This document shows, in pieces, positions 9,383-16,858 of a stretch of 64,000 nucleotides of DNA. How positions within the stretch are numbered: the first letter of the stretch is position 1; each line of letters begins with the position of its first letter. The notes beneath the pieces were generated by a model that did no database searches, had not been told where the DNA came from, and saw only the letters and a program-made list of their open reading frames with translations. The stretch lies in assembly GCA_003251535.1 (NCBI GenBank), contig QKFD01000118.1, forward strand, positions 31,948 to 95,947, in the 5' to 3' direction. The stretch comes from Chromatiales bacterium (GTDB lineage: Bacteria; Pseudomonadota; Gammaproteobacteria; Thiohalomonadales; Thiohalomonadaceae). A program made the translations under genes and the position numbers.

Positions 9383-9808
9383 TCATTGCCCCATGGTGAG
9401 GGTCTTCAGCATCAGCTGCTTGGCCGTATTAACCACTTCGACGTTGGTCTGGTAGGAGCGCGAGGCGGAGATCATATTGGCCATCTCCTCCACCACGTTG
9501 ACATTGGGCAAGAACACATAGCCTCGCGCATCGGCCATCGGGTGGTCCGGGTTGTACTCCTGCCGCAGCGGCGCCTGGCTCTCCACAATGCCGCGCACTG
9601 CCACCCCCACGCTGCTCTCTGCGACCCCTGAGGCGCTCGCCTCCTCGTTCAACACCGCAGCAAATACTGGCTCCCGGGCACGGTAGGTCTGATCAATACT
9701 GCTGCTCGCACTCTCCGCGTTGGCCAGGTTGGAGGCAACGGTGTTGAGGCGCAGGGTCTGGGCCGAGAGCGCCGACCCTGCGATGTCAAAAATGCTGAAG
9801 CTGCTCAT
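9383..9808 (-). CDS. flgC: Flagellar proximal rod protein FlgC
   Basis: FlgC is a rod subunit. The 141-residue protein opens MSSFSIFDIAGSALSAQTLRLNTVASNLANAESASSSIDQTYRAREPVF and closes NVNVVEEMANMISASRSYQTNVEVVNTAKQLMLKTLTMGQ, both standard. The start codon lies 3 bp beyond the flgB stop, implying translational coupling. Confidence 0.96.
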   Translation of the reverse strand: MSSFSIFDIAGSALSAQTLRLNTVASNLANAESASSSIDQTYRAREPVFAAVLNEEASASGVAESSVGVAVRGIVESQAPLRQEYNPDHPMADARGYVFLPNVNVVEEMANMISASRSYQTNVEVVNTAKQLMLKTLTMGQ

Positions 9809-9811
9809 GGT

Positions 9812-10231
9812 TTACTCTCCCCGGATGGCACTGCGCAGCGTGCGGATAGTGCCATCGATAAACTGGAGACTGGCCTGATACTGGAGGGCATTCTCAGTGA
9901 ACTTGGACTTTTCCATATTGGGATCCACCGTATTGCCATCCAGCGAAGGGGCCTGGGGATTGCGATAGAGCAGTTCACCATTGGCCCCGTCATCACCACT
10001 CAAATGGCGCGCATCGGTCAGCTGGAGCCGGCTGGGATCAGGAAGGGTGGTTCCGCTCTCCTGATGGCGACTCTGATACTCGGCAAGCGCCGCCTTGAAA
10101 TCGAGGTCCTGCGCCTTATAGCCGGGGGTATCGGCATTGGCGAGATTGGAACTCAGCACCTCCATCCGCCGCTCCCGTAGATTGAGAGCCTGCTCATACA
10201 GCCCCAAGGCAGAGTCAAGTTTGAGTGGCAT
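9812..10231 (-). CDS. flgB: Flagellar proximal rod protein FlgB
   Basis: FlgB is the innermost rod subunit. I chose ATG 10231 (MPLKLDSALGLYEQALNLRERRMEVLSSNLANADTPGYKAQDLDF, 139 aa) over an ATG seven codons upstream because GGAGG lies eight bases before it and homologues start here. The C-terminus KFTENALQYQASLQFIDGTIRTLRSAIRGE is canonical. It is first gene of the operon, about 47 bp downstream of a sigma-54 promoter. Confidence 0.96.
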   Translation of the reverse strand: MPLKLDSALGLYEQALNLRERRMEVLSSNLANADTPGYKAQDLDFKAALAEYQSRHQESGTTLPDPSRLQLTDARHLSGDDGANGELLYRNPQAPSLDGNTVDPNMEKSKFTENALQYQASLQFIDGTIRTLRSAIRGE

Positions 10232-10277
10232 GGGCCACCTCCAAATGGGCAATTCGGCCTACTTGGCCATAGCTCAA

Positions 10278-10292
10278 GCAAACCCTGTGCCT
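10278..10292 (-). promoter_or_regulatory. Sigma-54 promoter upstream of flgB
   Basis: The minus strand reads AGGCACAGGGTTTGC: GG-N10-GC spacing with five of six -24 bases and a perfect TTGC -12 box. It is 47 bp before the flgB ATG. Class II flagellar operons in gammaproteobacteria with polar flagella are normally RpoN-dependent, which fits. Confidence 0.75.
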
Positions 10293-10593
10293 TCTAACCA
10301 TCTACTTGCCAATTCAAGCGATTACGCAATCCAACCGACTCACATTGCCACCGCGACGGCAGCGATTTGCCGCTTCCTTGCCACCCCTAGCGGGACAACA
10401 CGACCACCCTTGCCGCCTCCGGTGTCAAATTATCGGCAAGAAAAATAGAGAACCAATAGAGAGCCCAGAGACCTGGGGTAGCCCTTCCCTCCACAAGGTG
10501 CCAAGTGGGTAGAAACGCGCCCCCGCCGAGCTATTGCGGAACCCTCAGCCCCGATGCATCATTAGCGGCCTACCACCCAACGGTAGTCATCAT
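10293..10593. other. Intergenic region between the flg promoter and tRNA-Ala
   Basis: About 300 bp without a convincing gene. It presumably carries activator sites for the flgB sigma-54 promoter and, towards the tRNA, the tRNA promoter. No clear -35/-10 pair or repeat was recognised. Short frames here have no ribosome-binding site. Confidence 0.4.
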
Positions 10594-10669
<76 letters not shown>

Positions 10670-10694
10670 ATTACCCTTCCGGGGCAATTCGCAG

Positions 10695-10739
10695 AAGGCC
10701 GGAACACCGAGAGAAATCAAGGGTTCCGGCCTTTTTTGC
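10695..10739 (+). repeat. Left flanking repeat (candidate attL) and tRNA terminator hairpin
   Basis: Begins AAGGCCGGAACACCGAGAGA and ends GGGTTCCGGCCTTTTTTGC. The arms GGCCGGAAC and GTTCCGGCC form a 9-bp stem followed by six T, so it is also a rho-independent terminator for the tRNA. It matches 19356-19400 at 42 of 45 positions, with an identical 20-base run at the start. Confidence 0.75.
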
Positions 10740-10774
10740 GTCCGGAGTAGTCCGGGAAATTCCGTTGACAGCCG

Positions 10775-10804
10775 AAGTTTTTGGGGGCAGGTTTGGGGGC
10801 AGAA
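10775..10804 (+). repeat. Tandem TTTTGGGGGCAG-type repeat, left copy
   Basis: Two iterations of TTTNGGGGGCAG in 30 bp, immediately upstream of the integrase start. A copy differing at one base is at 19239-19268, 88 bp inside the right flanking repeat. Paired short repeats near both ends of a tyrosine-integrase element fit arm-type integrase binding sites; that is an inference. Confidence 0.6.
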
Positions 10805-10843
10805 CCCCACCCCGTGGGGGCAAACCAGGAAGGAAGCCCCGCC

Positions 10844-12091
10844 ATGTGCCCCAAGCGAGTAGAACCCCTCACCGATACCGCCGCCCGTAATGCCAAGACG
10901 ACCACCAAGCCGATCAAGCTGTTCGACGGCGGCGGGTTGTACCTGGAAGTCTCCCCCACCGGTTCAAAGCTCTGGCGCCTCAAGTACCGGCACTTGGGGG
11001 CAGAGCGGCGCATCTCGTTGGGGGCATACCCGAATGTCGGCTTGAAGGAGGCCCGGGCGAAACGTGACGAGGCCAAGGCGCTGGTGGCCGCGGGGCAAGA
11101 CCCGTCCGACGCCAAGCGCCAGGAGAAGGTGAGGGCGGCGGCGCTGGCGGCCGACTCCTTCGAGGCAGTGGCCCGTGAGTGGTTCGACCGGCACCTATCC
11201 ACCAAGGCGGCGGGTCACCGGGACAAGATCATCAAGCGGATGGAGCGGGACGTATTCCCCTACCTGGGCCGCCGCCCCGTGAGCGCCATCACCGCCCCGG
11301 AGATCCTGGCCGTGGTGCGGCGCATCGAAAGCCGGGGCACCCTGGAGACCGCCCACCGGGCACAGCAGAACATCGGCCAGATCATCCGGTACGCGATCGC
11401 CACCGGCCGCGCCGAGAGCGATCCGACGCCCTCCCTACGGGGCGCACTCCCCCCGACCAAGGGTGGCCACATGGCCGCGCCGGCAGATGATCCGAAAGCC
11501 GTGGGTGGGATGCTCCGCGCCTTCGATGCCTTCAAAGGCGGGCCAGTGGTCCGGGTGGCGCTGCTCCTGCTCCCCTATCTCTTCTGTCGCCCTGGCGAGC
11601 TGCGCACCATGCGATGGGAGCAGATCGACTTCCAGGCCGCCGAGTGGCGCTACACCACCAGCAAGACCAACTCCGATCATGTGGTCCCCCTCAGTCACCA
11701 AGCTGTCGCCCTCCTGCGCGACCTGGAGCCCCTGACCGGGCATCTGCCGGGGGGATGGGTCTTCCCCGGCGGGCGCTCTCCCCTGCGCCCGATGAGCGAG
11801 GCCGCCATCAATGCCGCCTATCGCCGCCTGGGCATCGACACGAAGACCGAACTGACCGGCCACGGCTGGCGGGCAGTCGCCCGGACCATGCTGCATGAGC
11901 GGCTGAAGTTCCCCGTGGAAGTCATTGAGCACCAGCTCGCCCACGCCGTTCCCGATGCCCTGGGCCGTGCCTACAACCGGACCCGCTTCCTTGAGGAGCG
12001 GAAGGCGATGATGCAGGCCTGGGCCGATTATCTGGACCGGCAGAAGGCGGGGGCGACGGTGGTGGAGTTGTCGAAGGTGCGGAAGGGGTGA
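10844..12091 (+). CDS. int: P4-type tyrosine integrase
   Basis: Site-specific recombinase that would insert and excise the element. I start at ATG 10844 (MCPKRVEPLTDTAARNAKTT, 415 aa) because the AGGAAGG ahead of it looks like a ribosome-binding site and homologues begin with 'LTDTAARNAK'. Domains: N-terminal arm-binding DUF4102 domain (FDGGGLYLEVSPTGSKLWRLKYR, RRISLGAYPNVGLKEAR), SAM-like core-binding domain (about 100-190) and catalytic domain. Catalytic residues are visible: Arg in LFCRPGELRTMRW, HxxR-type box TGHGWRAVARTM, His in EHQLAHA, and the nucleophile Tyr in GRAYNR. It overlaps the next gene by 4 bp (GTGA). Confidence 0.95.
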   Translation: MCPKRVEPLTDTAARNAKTTTKPIKLFDGGGLYLEVSPTGSKLWRLKYRHLGAERRISLGAYPNVGLKEARAKRDEAKALVAAGQDPSDAKRQEKVRAAALAADSFEAVAREWFDRHLSTKAAGHRDKIIKRMERDVFPYLGRRPVSAITAPEILAVVRRIESRGTLETAHRAQQNIGQIIRYAIATGRAESDPTPSLRGALPPTKGGHMAAPADDPKAVGGMLRAFDAFKGGPVVRVALLLLPYLFCRPGELRTMRWEQIDFQAAEWRYTTSKTNSDHVVPLSHQAVALLRDLEPLTGHLPGGWVFPGGRSPLRPMSEAAINAAYRRLGIDTKTELTGHGWRAVARTMLHERLKFPVEVIEHQLAHAVPDALGRAYNRTRFLEERKAMMQAWADYLDRQKAGATVVELSKVRKG

Positions 12092-12696
12092 AAAAACAAA
12101 CCAAGCGCAAAGAATTTGCCATGAAAACGAATCGACTTATCTACATGGGCGGGGTTCTCGTTGAATTACGTGACGATTTGGTTTGCAAGTTGTTAGAGCC
12201 ACATTTCAACCCTGTAAGCCGCGAAGAAATATCAGAGCTGGTTCGCTCCGCACCGACCAACCCGGACGGCACCCGTGATTGGTCTGCGGTATCAGCCGCA
12301 TACCGTAGGGACCTCGTTTATCAAGCGAGCAGGAATAGAGCGCGGGCGAACTACTTGAATGCGATCATTTCGGACATGGCGACGCGGGGCCTGCCATTGC
12401 CTTCAGAATACTCGCGTTGGTTAGCCGTTTACCTGCATAACTCTGAACCGACATTCATTCCGAAGGCGAAAGGTCGCCCGAAAAATGATTCGCTGGATAT
12501 GTGGGACAAGATATTTTCTCTTGCTCATGAGCTGGCCAAATGCAAAAAGAACGGAATAACCGGCATTGAACCAGCGCTACACGAAGCTGCAACCCACTTA
12601 TTCATGAGCTTCGAAAGCACGAAGGCGCTTTACTATTCGCCTGAATACCAGGAGCTTGAGAAAGTGGGCGCATTCAAAGATGTTGATTTGCTTTAG
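12088..12696 (+). CDS. Unknown AT-richer protein, candidate cargo gene
   Basis: I do not recognise this 202-residue protein. A GTG start at 12088 overlaps the integrase stop and has GGAAGG just upstream; an internal ATG at 12121 (MKTNRLIYMGGVLVELRDDL) is an alternative. It looks soluble and mostly helical, with no signal peptide or membrane segment. Visible blocks: REEISELVRSAPTNPDG, a charged loop FIPKAKGRPKNDSLD, and a C-terminal helix-rich part ending KVGAFKDVDLL. Its base composition (roughly half GC, many AAA, GAA and TTG codons) is clearly lower than its neighbours, suggesting separate acquisition. The position right after the integrase is a common cargo slot. Function unknown. Confidence 0.75.
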   Translation: MKKQTKRKEFAMKTNRLIYMGGVLVELRDDLVCKLLEPHFNPVSREEISELVRSAPTNPDGTRDWSAVSAAYRRDLVYQASRNRARANYLNAIISDMATRGLPLPSEYSRWLAVYLHNSEPTFIPKAKGRPKNDSLDMWDKIFSLAHELAKCKKNGITGIEPALHEAATHLFMSFESTKALYYSPEYQELEKVGAFKDVDLL

Positions 12697-12812
12697 TTAT
12701 TTTAAGGAAAAACTTATTTAGAAAGAACAGCCGGACATAGATTTATATATTCGCAGTCGTCCATCAATAACCGGGCGGCTCCATTGAAGCCGCCCCCAAC
12801 TGAGAGGCGGCT

Positions 12813-13193
12813 ATGCAAATCCAGCAATACCCCGCAGTACCCCTTCACGCTGCAAACATCCAATCCGATCCCAAGGCGCTTATCGATCTGCCCATCGTCT
12901 CGGGCTTGGTCGGAATGAAGCGGTCGAAGCTGTACGACCTCATCAACCCGGAATCCCCAAACCATGACCATGAGTTCCCGAAGCCCATCAAACTTGGGCC
13001 GCTTACTCGATGGGTGCGTGGTGAGGTTGACGCATGGATTGCGTCCCAAATCGCCAAGCGTGATGCCGCACTGAGCGCCGAGCGGGAAAGCCGTGGCACG
13101 CACCAGGCAGAGGGAGTACCCGCAGCACCGCAGCCGCCGCGCCGTGGCCGGGGGCGTCCGCGCAAGCACCCGCGCCCTGTGGTTGGCGTCTGA
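12813..13193 (+). CDS. AlpA-family regulator / excisionase-like protein with AT-hook tail
   Basis: A 126-residue DNA-binding protein. The MerR-like winged helix of AlpA proteins is visible at about 25-85: LIDLPIVSGLVGMKRSKLYDLINPE, HEFPKPIKLGPLTRWVRGEVDAWIASQIAKRD. AlpA regulators switch on excision genes of P4-type islands, so this protein likely controls the element's integrase or acts as its excisionase. The C-terminus adds a basic proline/arginine stretch with RGRGRPRKHPRP, matching the AT-hook core RGRP, not usual for the family. It starts a gene series after a 116-bp gap that should hold its promoter. Confidence 0.8.
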   Translation: MQIQQYPAVPLHAANIQSDPKALIDLPIVSGLVGMKRSKLYDLINPESPNHDHEFPKPIKLGPLTRWVRGEVDAWIASQIAKRDAALSAERESRGTHQAEGVPAAPQPPRRGRGRPRKHPRPVVGV

Positions 13194-13211
13194 AGCGGGA
13201 GGCGCGGGGAA

Positions 13212-13406
13212 ATGAGCCACAAACAAAAGCGCCCGACACGGGAGGCAACCGGGCCGGGCGCGATGAAGAAACATTGCGAACTGCTCGGCCAACTCTACAG
13301 CAACGCCAGCGCCACCGGCAAACCCACCGTTCTCACTCCCGCCGATCCGATTGGCGACGATGTTCGCTCCGTGAGCAGGCCGAAGGCGGGAGGTGCGCAT
13401 GGGTAA
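13212..13406 (+). CDS. Small unknown protein
   Basis: A 64-residue frame starting MSHKQKRPTREATGPGAMKKH with GGGGA just upstream. It has no recognisable domain, is basic at the N-terminus, and ends PKAGGAHG. It lies 18 bp after the alpA-like gene and overlaps the start of the next gene by 8 bp. Its position in an overlapping series supports translation, but it could be a chance frame. Confidence 0.45.
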   Translation: MSHKQKRPTREATGPGAMKKHCELLGQLYSNASATGKPTVLTPADPIGDDVRSVSRPKAGGAHG

Positions 13407-13638
13407 CAGCAGCTCCGCGCAACGCGCCCGCCTCCTGGCTGAACTTCGCAACCGGACCGAAGGTATCACCATGCTCGAAGCCCACAAACTCGGCATCCTT
13501 CGCGTCGGCGCACGCATTTTTGAGCTGCGCAGGCGAGGCTTTAGGATTGCCACCCATTGGTGCGTCGATCACGACAGCGAAGGCCGGCCGCATCGAGTCG
13601 CCCGTTACATACTGCTGGCAGGGGGGCCGCAAGAATGA
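13399..13638 (+). CDS. Small helix-turn-helix protein (HTH_39-like)
   Basis: A 79-residue protein. ATG 13399 is preferred over GTG 13393 because GGGAGG lies at the right distance. The sequence SAQRARLLAELRNRTEGITMLEAHKLGILRVGARIFELRRRGFRIATHWCV fits the short winged-helix family common in phages and islands (trait: 'T..EA...LGI...ARI.ELR..G..I.T'). The product is probably a regulator or replication accessory. It overlaps the following primase gene by 4 bp (ATGA). Confidence 0.65.
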   Translation: MGNSSSAQRARLLAELRNRTEGITMLEAHKLGILRVGARIFELRRRGFRIATHWCVDHDSEGRPHRVARYILLAGGPQE

Positions 13639-14213
13639 GCGCCCCCGCCTATGCCGAAGTGCGTGCCGTCGCCTGCGGGCGGTGGCCTGAAATCCTCTCC
13701 GCCCTTGGCGTGCCTGCTGAGACGCTGCGCAATCGCTTCGGCCCCTGCCCGGGTTGCGGCGGGAAAGACCGCTTCCGATTCGATGACCGGGACGGTAGAG
13801 GCACTTGGATCTGTGGCGGCGGTGGAGATCTGCAATCGGGCGACGGCTTCGACCTGCTCGCCCACGTCCACGGCTGGAGTAAGGGCGAATCGCTGCGCCA
13901 AGTGGCCGACCGCCTTGGAGTGAAGGGCACCGATGATCGGGCCGCTCGCCGTGATCGTCGCCAGCAGGCACAAGCCCATCGGCGCAGCTACTTGGAGAGC
14001 GCCTTCTATTCCGAGCTGCTGATCATCGTGATCGGGATCTCCTCCCGCCTCTCCGACCGCGAGAAGGCCGCAGACCGCGCCTACATGGCTGCACACCCGG
14101 AGTTCCGGCCGATGCCGGATGAACCGTTTGATCGCGAGATCGAAGCGGTTCAGCGCCTCTTGAAGCTGATCCCGCTCCTCTACCAGAACCAGGGGGCGAG
14201 CCATGCAGCATGA
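13635..14213 (+). CDS. Primase zinc-ribbon protein (P4 alpha N-terminal domain type), degenerate finger
   Basis: A 192-residue protein matching the N-terminal zinc-binding domain of P4-type primases: PCPGCGGKDRFRFDDRDGRGTWIC at about 37-60, then SGDGFDLLAHVHGWSKGESLRQVADRLG. Family members have two CxxC knuckles; here the first is intact (Cys38, Cys41) but the second is CGGG, leaving only Cys60. The toprim catalytic part is missing and the helicase is a separate downstream gene, so this is a split arrangement. The C-terminal half is helical and unlike anything I recognise. It may be a DNA-binding loader rather than a working primase. It overlaps the helicase gene by 11 bp. Confidence 0.75.
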   Translation: MSAPAYAEVRAVACGRWPEILSALGVPAETLRNRFGPCPGCGGKDRFRFDDRDGRGTWICGGGGDLQSGDGFDLLAHVHGWSKGESLRQVADRLGVKGTDDRAARRDRRQQAQAHRRSYLESAFYSELLIIVIGISSRLSDREKAADRAYMAAHPEFRPMPDEPFDREIEAVQRLLKLIPLLYQNQGASHAA

Positions 14214-15600
14214 AACCTCCTTCGAGCGGAAGATCCGCAAGGCCGACGAGACGAAAGATCGGATCTTGGCGGAGATCGACGCTATGCCGCTCCCCGCCCA
14301 CTCGAAGCCCGTGCAGCGTGGCCCGCGTGACGGCGATGTCGAGGCCGCCACCCCGATCCGAGAGGGCGATGGCGAAGAGCCGCCAGCGCCGAAGCTCATC
14401 CCCGTGGACTTGTCCGATCTGTCGATCGCCACACCGCCCCGGTATGTGCTGGAGCCAGTGATCCCCCGCGGTCACGTCACGCTGCTGGGCGGGCATGGCG
14501 GGACCGGGAAGTCCACGGCTGGGCTCATTGCTTTTGCCCATGTGGCTTGTGGTAAGCCGCTGTGGGGGCTTCCTGCCGTCCAGGGGAAATGCCTCTTTGT
14601 TTCACTGGAGGACAGCGGAAGCCTGTGCCGCTGGCGGCTGCGGCGCATTGTGGACGCCTACCGGCTCGACATGCGGACGGTCATGGAGAACCTGCGCATT
14701 GTGGACGGCAGCGAATCGGATGCCGCTCTCGCCTTCGAGCACGCCGATCATGGGGTGCGCCGACTCATGCCGACGAACTCCATGCAGGAGCTGCGCGAGC
14801 TGTCCAAGGGATGCAGCATGGTGGTGATCGACAACGCGAGCGACGGCTACGACGCCAACGAGAATGACCGCCGCATGGTGCGTTCCTTCTTCCGGCTCCT
14901 GGCGCAGATCGCCCGCGATCTGGATCTGGCCGTGGTGCTCCTCGCCCACATCGACAAATCGGCGGCCCGACTCGGCAGTGGCGGGAACACCTACTCGGGT
15001 TCCACTGCATGGCACAACTCCGCCCGCTCCCGGCTTGCCCTCATCGAGACCGACCGAGGGATCGAACTTCGCCACGAGAAGAACAACCTGGGCAAGAAGA
15101 TCGGCCCTATCTCGCTGACCAGAGATCCCCATGGGGTGCTGGTGCTCGCCCATGCCGCCGAGGAGCCGTCCACGGAGGCAGACACCAAGGAGGCGGACGC
15201 CCAAGCCGTCTTGAGTGCCATCCGGGCGGCAATATCGGCAGGGGCGGACGTGCCCACCGCCCGCACCGGGCCGGCCAACACGGCTCAGGTGCTCAGAACC
15301 TTTCCCGAACTGCCGAAGGAGCTGCGCAGCAATCCGGGCAAGGATCGCTTCTGGGATGCCATCGCTCGGCTGCACCGGGAGGGCTTAATCAAGCGGGAGA
15401 CCTACACCGACCGTCATCGGAACCAACGCGAAAGGTGGGTGCTGCCCACCGGCTGCGTTCGTTCGTTAATCCCCCCCATACCCCCCCTGCGAACTAACGC
15501 ACGCACTGGGGTGCGCGTTAGTCCTCAGGGGATGAGTGAGTTATCGGGAACCAACGAAACCAACGAAACCGACGCAGAACCGGAGGACGGGACCCTATGA
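14203..15600 (+). CDS. RepA-like AAA ATPase / replicative helicase
   Basis: A 465-residue RecA-fold ATPase of the AAA_25/RepA type. Walker A is GGHGGTGKST (about 96-105), followed by FVSLEDSGSLCRWRLRRI, the family's 'ED' box. The Walker B-like strand is SMVVIDNASDGYDANEND, and the sensor is VVLLAHIDKSAARLGSGGNTYSGSTAWHNSARSRLAL, which includes the conserved 'GS.AW.N..R' motif. The C-terminal 130 residues look like a winged-helix domain (KDRFWDAIARLHREGLIKRET). Such proteins unwind the origin in RSF1010 and related islands. With the adjacent zinc-ribbon protein it suggests autonomous replication of the excised element. Confidence 0.85.
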   Translation: MQHETSFERKIRKADETKDRILAEIDAMPLPAHSKPVQRGPRDGDVEAATPIREGDGEEPPAPKLIPVDLSDLSIATPPRYVLEPVIPRGHVTLLGGHGGTGKSTAGLIAFAHVACGKPLWGLPAVQGKCLFVSLEDSGSLCRWRLRRIVDAYRLDMRTVMENLRIVDGSESDAALAFEHADHGVRRLMPTNSMQELRELSKGCSMVVIDNASDGYDANENDRRMVRSFFRLLAQIARDLDLAVVLLAHIDKSAARLGSGGNTYSGSTAWHNSARSRLALIETDRGIELRHEKNNLGKKIGPISLTRDPHGVLVLAHAAEEPSTEADTKEADAQAVLSAIRAAISAGADVPTARTGPANTAQVLRTFPELPKELRSNPGKDRFWDAIARLHREGLIKRETYTDRHRNQRERWVLPTGCVRSLIPPIPPLRTNARTGVRVSPQGMSELSGTNETNETDAEPEDGTL

Positions 15601-15938
15601 TCCGCTCCCTCCTGGACCGCGCCAGAGCCGCCGGCGTCCGCCTGTGGGTGGAAGGCGGCAAGCTCCGCTACCGCACCAGTGCCGGCCCCCTGGCTGCCGA
15701 CCTGCGGGAACAGCTCACCGCCCACCGTGAAGAGCTGATCCACCACCTGAGCACCGAGGCCACCACGGCAAACGTTCATCGCCCTGTAGTCCGCTTCCGG
15801 CTCATCCAGGGGCAGGGCCGAGGTACCGCAATCTCTGCGGAGGGCGAGACCCTGCCCGAGCTGCTGGCAGGCCTGCGCGACCGCTACCGAAACCGGCTCG
15901 CGTCCGTCTTCCATGGCGATCGGGAGATTCACCGATGA
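15597..15938 (+). CDS. TubC_N docking-domain-like small protein
   Basis: A 113-residue protein whose first 55 residues (LLDRARAAGVRLWVEGGKLRYRTSAGPLAADLREQLTAHREELIHHL) resemble the TubC N-terminal docking fold of NRPS/PKS enzymes. No such enzyme is nearby. Similar stand-alone copies occur in proteobacterial islands next to primase genes, as far as I recall. The second half (VVRFRLIQGQGRGTAISAEGETLPELLAGLRDRYRNRLASVF) is a separate small domain. It overlaps the helicase stop by ATGA. Probable role is protein-protein docking in the replication complex (inference). Confidence 0.65.
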   Translation: MIRSLLDRARAAGVRLWVEGGKLRYRTSAGPLAADLREQLTAHREELIHHLSTEATTANVHRPVVRFRLIQGQGRGTAISAEGETLPELLAGLRDRYRNRLASVFHGDREIHR

Positions 15939-16177
15939 CCGCCGACGAGGAGAAACAGATCCGCCACTGGCTGAGGCGCATCGGCGAAACAAACCCGGAA
16001 GCGGTGGCCGAGGTGCTGAATCGCTGCCGCGAGAACGGCAATGCGCGGCTGTGGTGTCTGACGCAGGCCGCCACGGCCGCCGAGGTAGGCATCCCCGCCG
16101 CGAACCGTGCGCGCCAGGTCCTACGCGGTCTCTCTCGCCGGGTCCCACTGCCGCGCCATGCGAACGACGACGCCTGA
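15935..16177 (+). CDS. Small unknown protein
   Basis: An 80-residue helical protein (MTADEEKQIRHWLRRIGETN...) with no recognised domain. The start overlaps the previous stop by ATGA, which supports translation. It ends in a basic tail (GLSRRVPLPRHANDDA). It lies between the TubC_N-like and DUF5681-like genes. Confidence 0.6.
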   Translation: MTADEEKQIRHWLRRIGETNPEAVAEVLNRCRENGNARLWCLTQAATAAEVGIPAANRARQVLRGLSRRVPLPRHANDDA

Positions 16178-16199
16178 TGAGCAGGATGAAAGACGAACG

Positions 16200-16616
16200 A
16201 TGACGAAGCGAGACGGGAAGGGCCGCTTTCAGCGGGGCACATCGGGCAATCCGAAAGGGAGACCGCCGGAAGCGGAACGCATTCGGCAGCTGTTGGAGCC
16301 GCGACGGGAGGAGTTGATCGCCAAGGCGGTGGATCTCGCACTGAGCGGAGACACAACCGCCCTGAGGCTCTGTGTGGACCGTCTGGCGCCCGCACTGAAG
16401 CCGGAGGGTAGGACGGTCACCATTCCCGCTCTGGAAGCCGCCGTGACGCTCACAGAGCGCGCCAATGCGATCATGCAGGCCATCGCCGCGGGTGCGGTGC
16501 CTGTGGAGGTGGGAGAACGTCTATTGGCCGCCCTGGGGCACGTCGCCAAAGTGGTGGAGATCGATGAACTGGCCGCCCGGGTGGCGGCGCTCGAGCAACG
16601 AGAGGAAGACGAATGA
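16200..16616 (+). CDS. DUF5681-type protein
   Basis: A 138-residue protein starting MTKRDGKGRFQRGTSGNPKGRP, the defining DUF5681 signature (GRF.kG.SGNP.GRP), followed by helical segments and a C-terminal coiled coil (IDELAARVAALEQREEDE). The family is common in phages and islands and is sometimes placed near small terminase genes; its role is not established. The ATG at 16200 is chosen because the signature starts here; an ATG at 16158 is possible. It overlaps the next gene by 4 bp. Confidence 0.75.
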   Translation: MTKRDGKGRFQRGTSGNPKGRPPEAERIRQLLEPRREELIAKAVDLALSGDTTALRLCVDRLAPALKPEGRTVTIPALEAAVTLTERANAIMQAIAAGAVPVEVGERLLAALGHVAKVVEIDELAARVAALEQREEDE

Positions 16617-16858
16617 GCATCAAGGCACGAGTGAAGAAGCTGGAGTTGGCCGCGGCTGCCGGAGGTGGGGGCGGCCCCACGGGTGCGCATGGGTTGGGGC
16701 TTGCCTCGCTGCTGAATCAGTCAACGACCGCGAGCAGCCAGACCACCGAACAGCTGCGACGTTACGTCGAAGAGTGTTGGCGCCAAGGGCGCGGCGCTGG
16801 GCTGTCGGGACTGCTGTACGACCATCTCACACAGGATCAGAAAGGGGGCGCCGCATAG
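16613..16858 (+). CDS. Small unknown protein
   Basis: An 81-residue protein, MSIKARVKKLELAAAAGGGGG..., with a basic N-terminal helix, a glycine run, and a C-terminal helix (EQLRRYVEECWRQGRG). The start overlaps the DUF5681 gene by ATGA. Not recognised. It is the last gene before the structured leader region. Confidence 0.6.
   Translation: MSIKARVKKLELAAAAGGGGGPTGAHGLGLASLLNQSTTASSQTTEQLRRYVEECWRQGRGAGLSGLLYDHLTQDQKGGAA

Noticed and set aside
12714..13553. 279-residue minus-strand frame across the alpA-like and small genes
   Set aside because: Arginine/cysteine-rich composition, no ribosome-binding site and no domain; it is opposite a run of plausible plus-strand genes.
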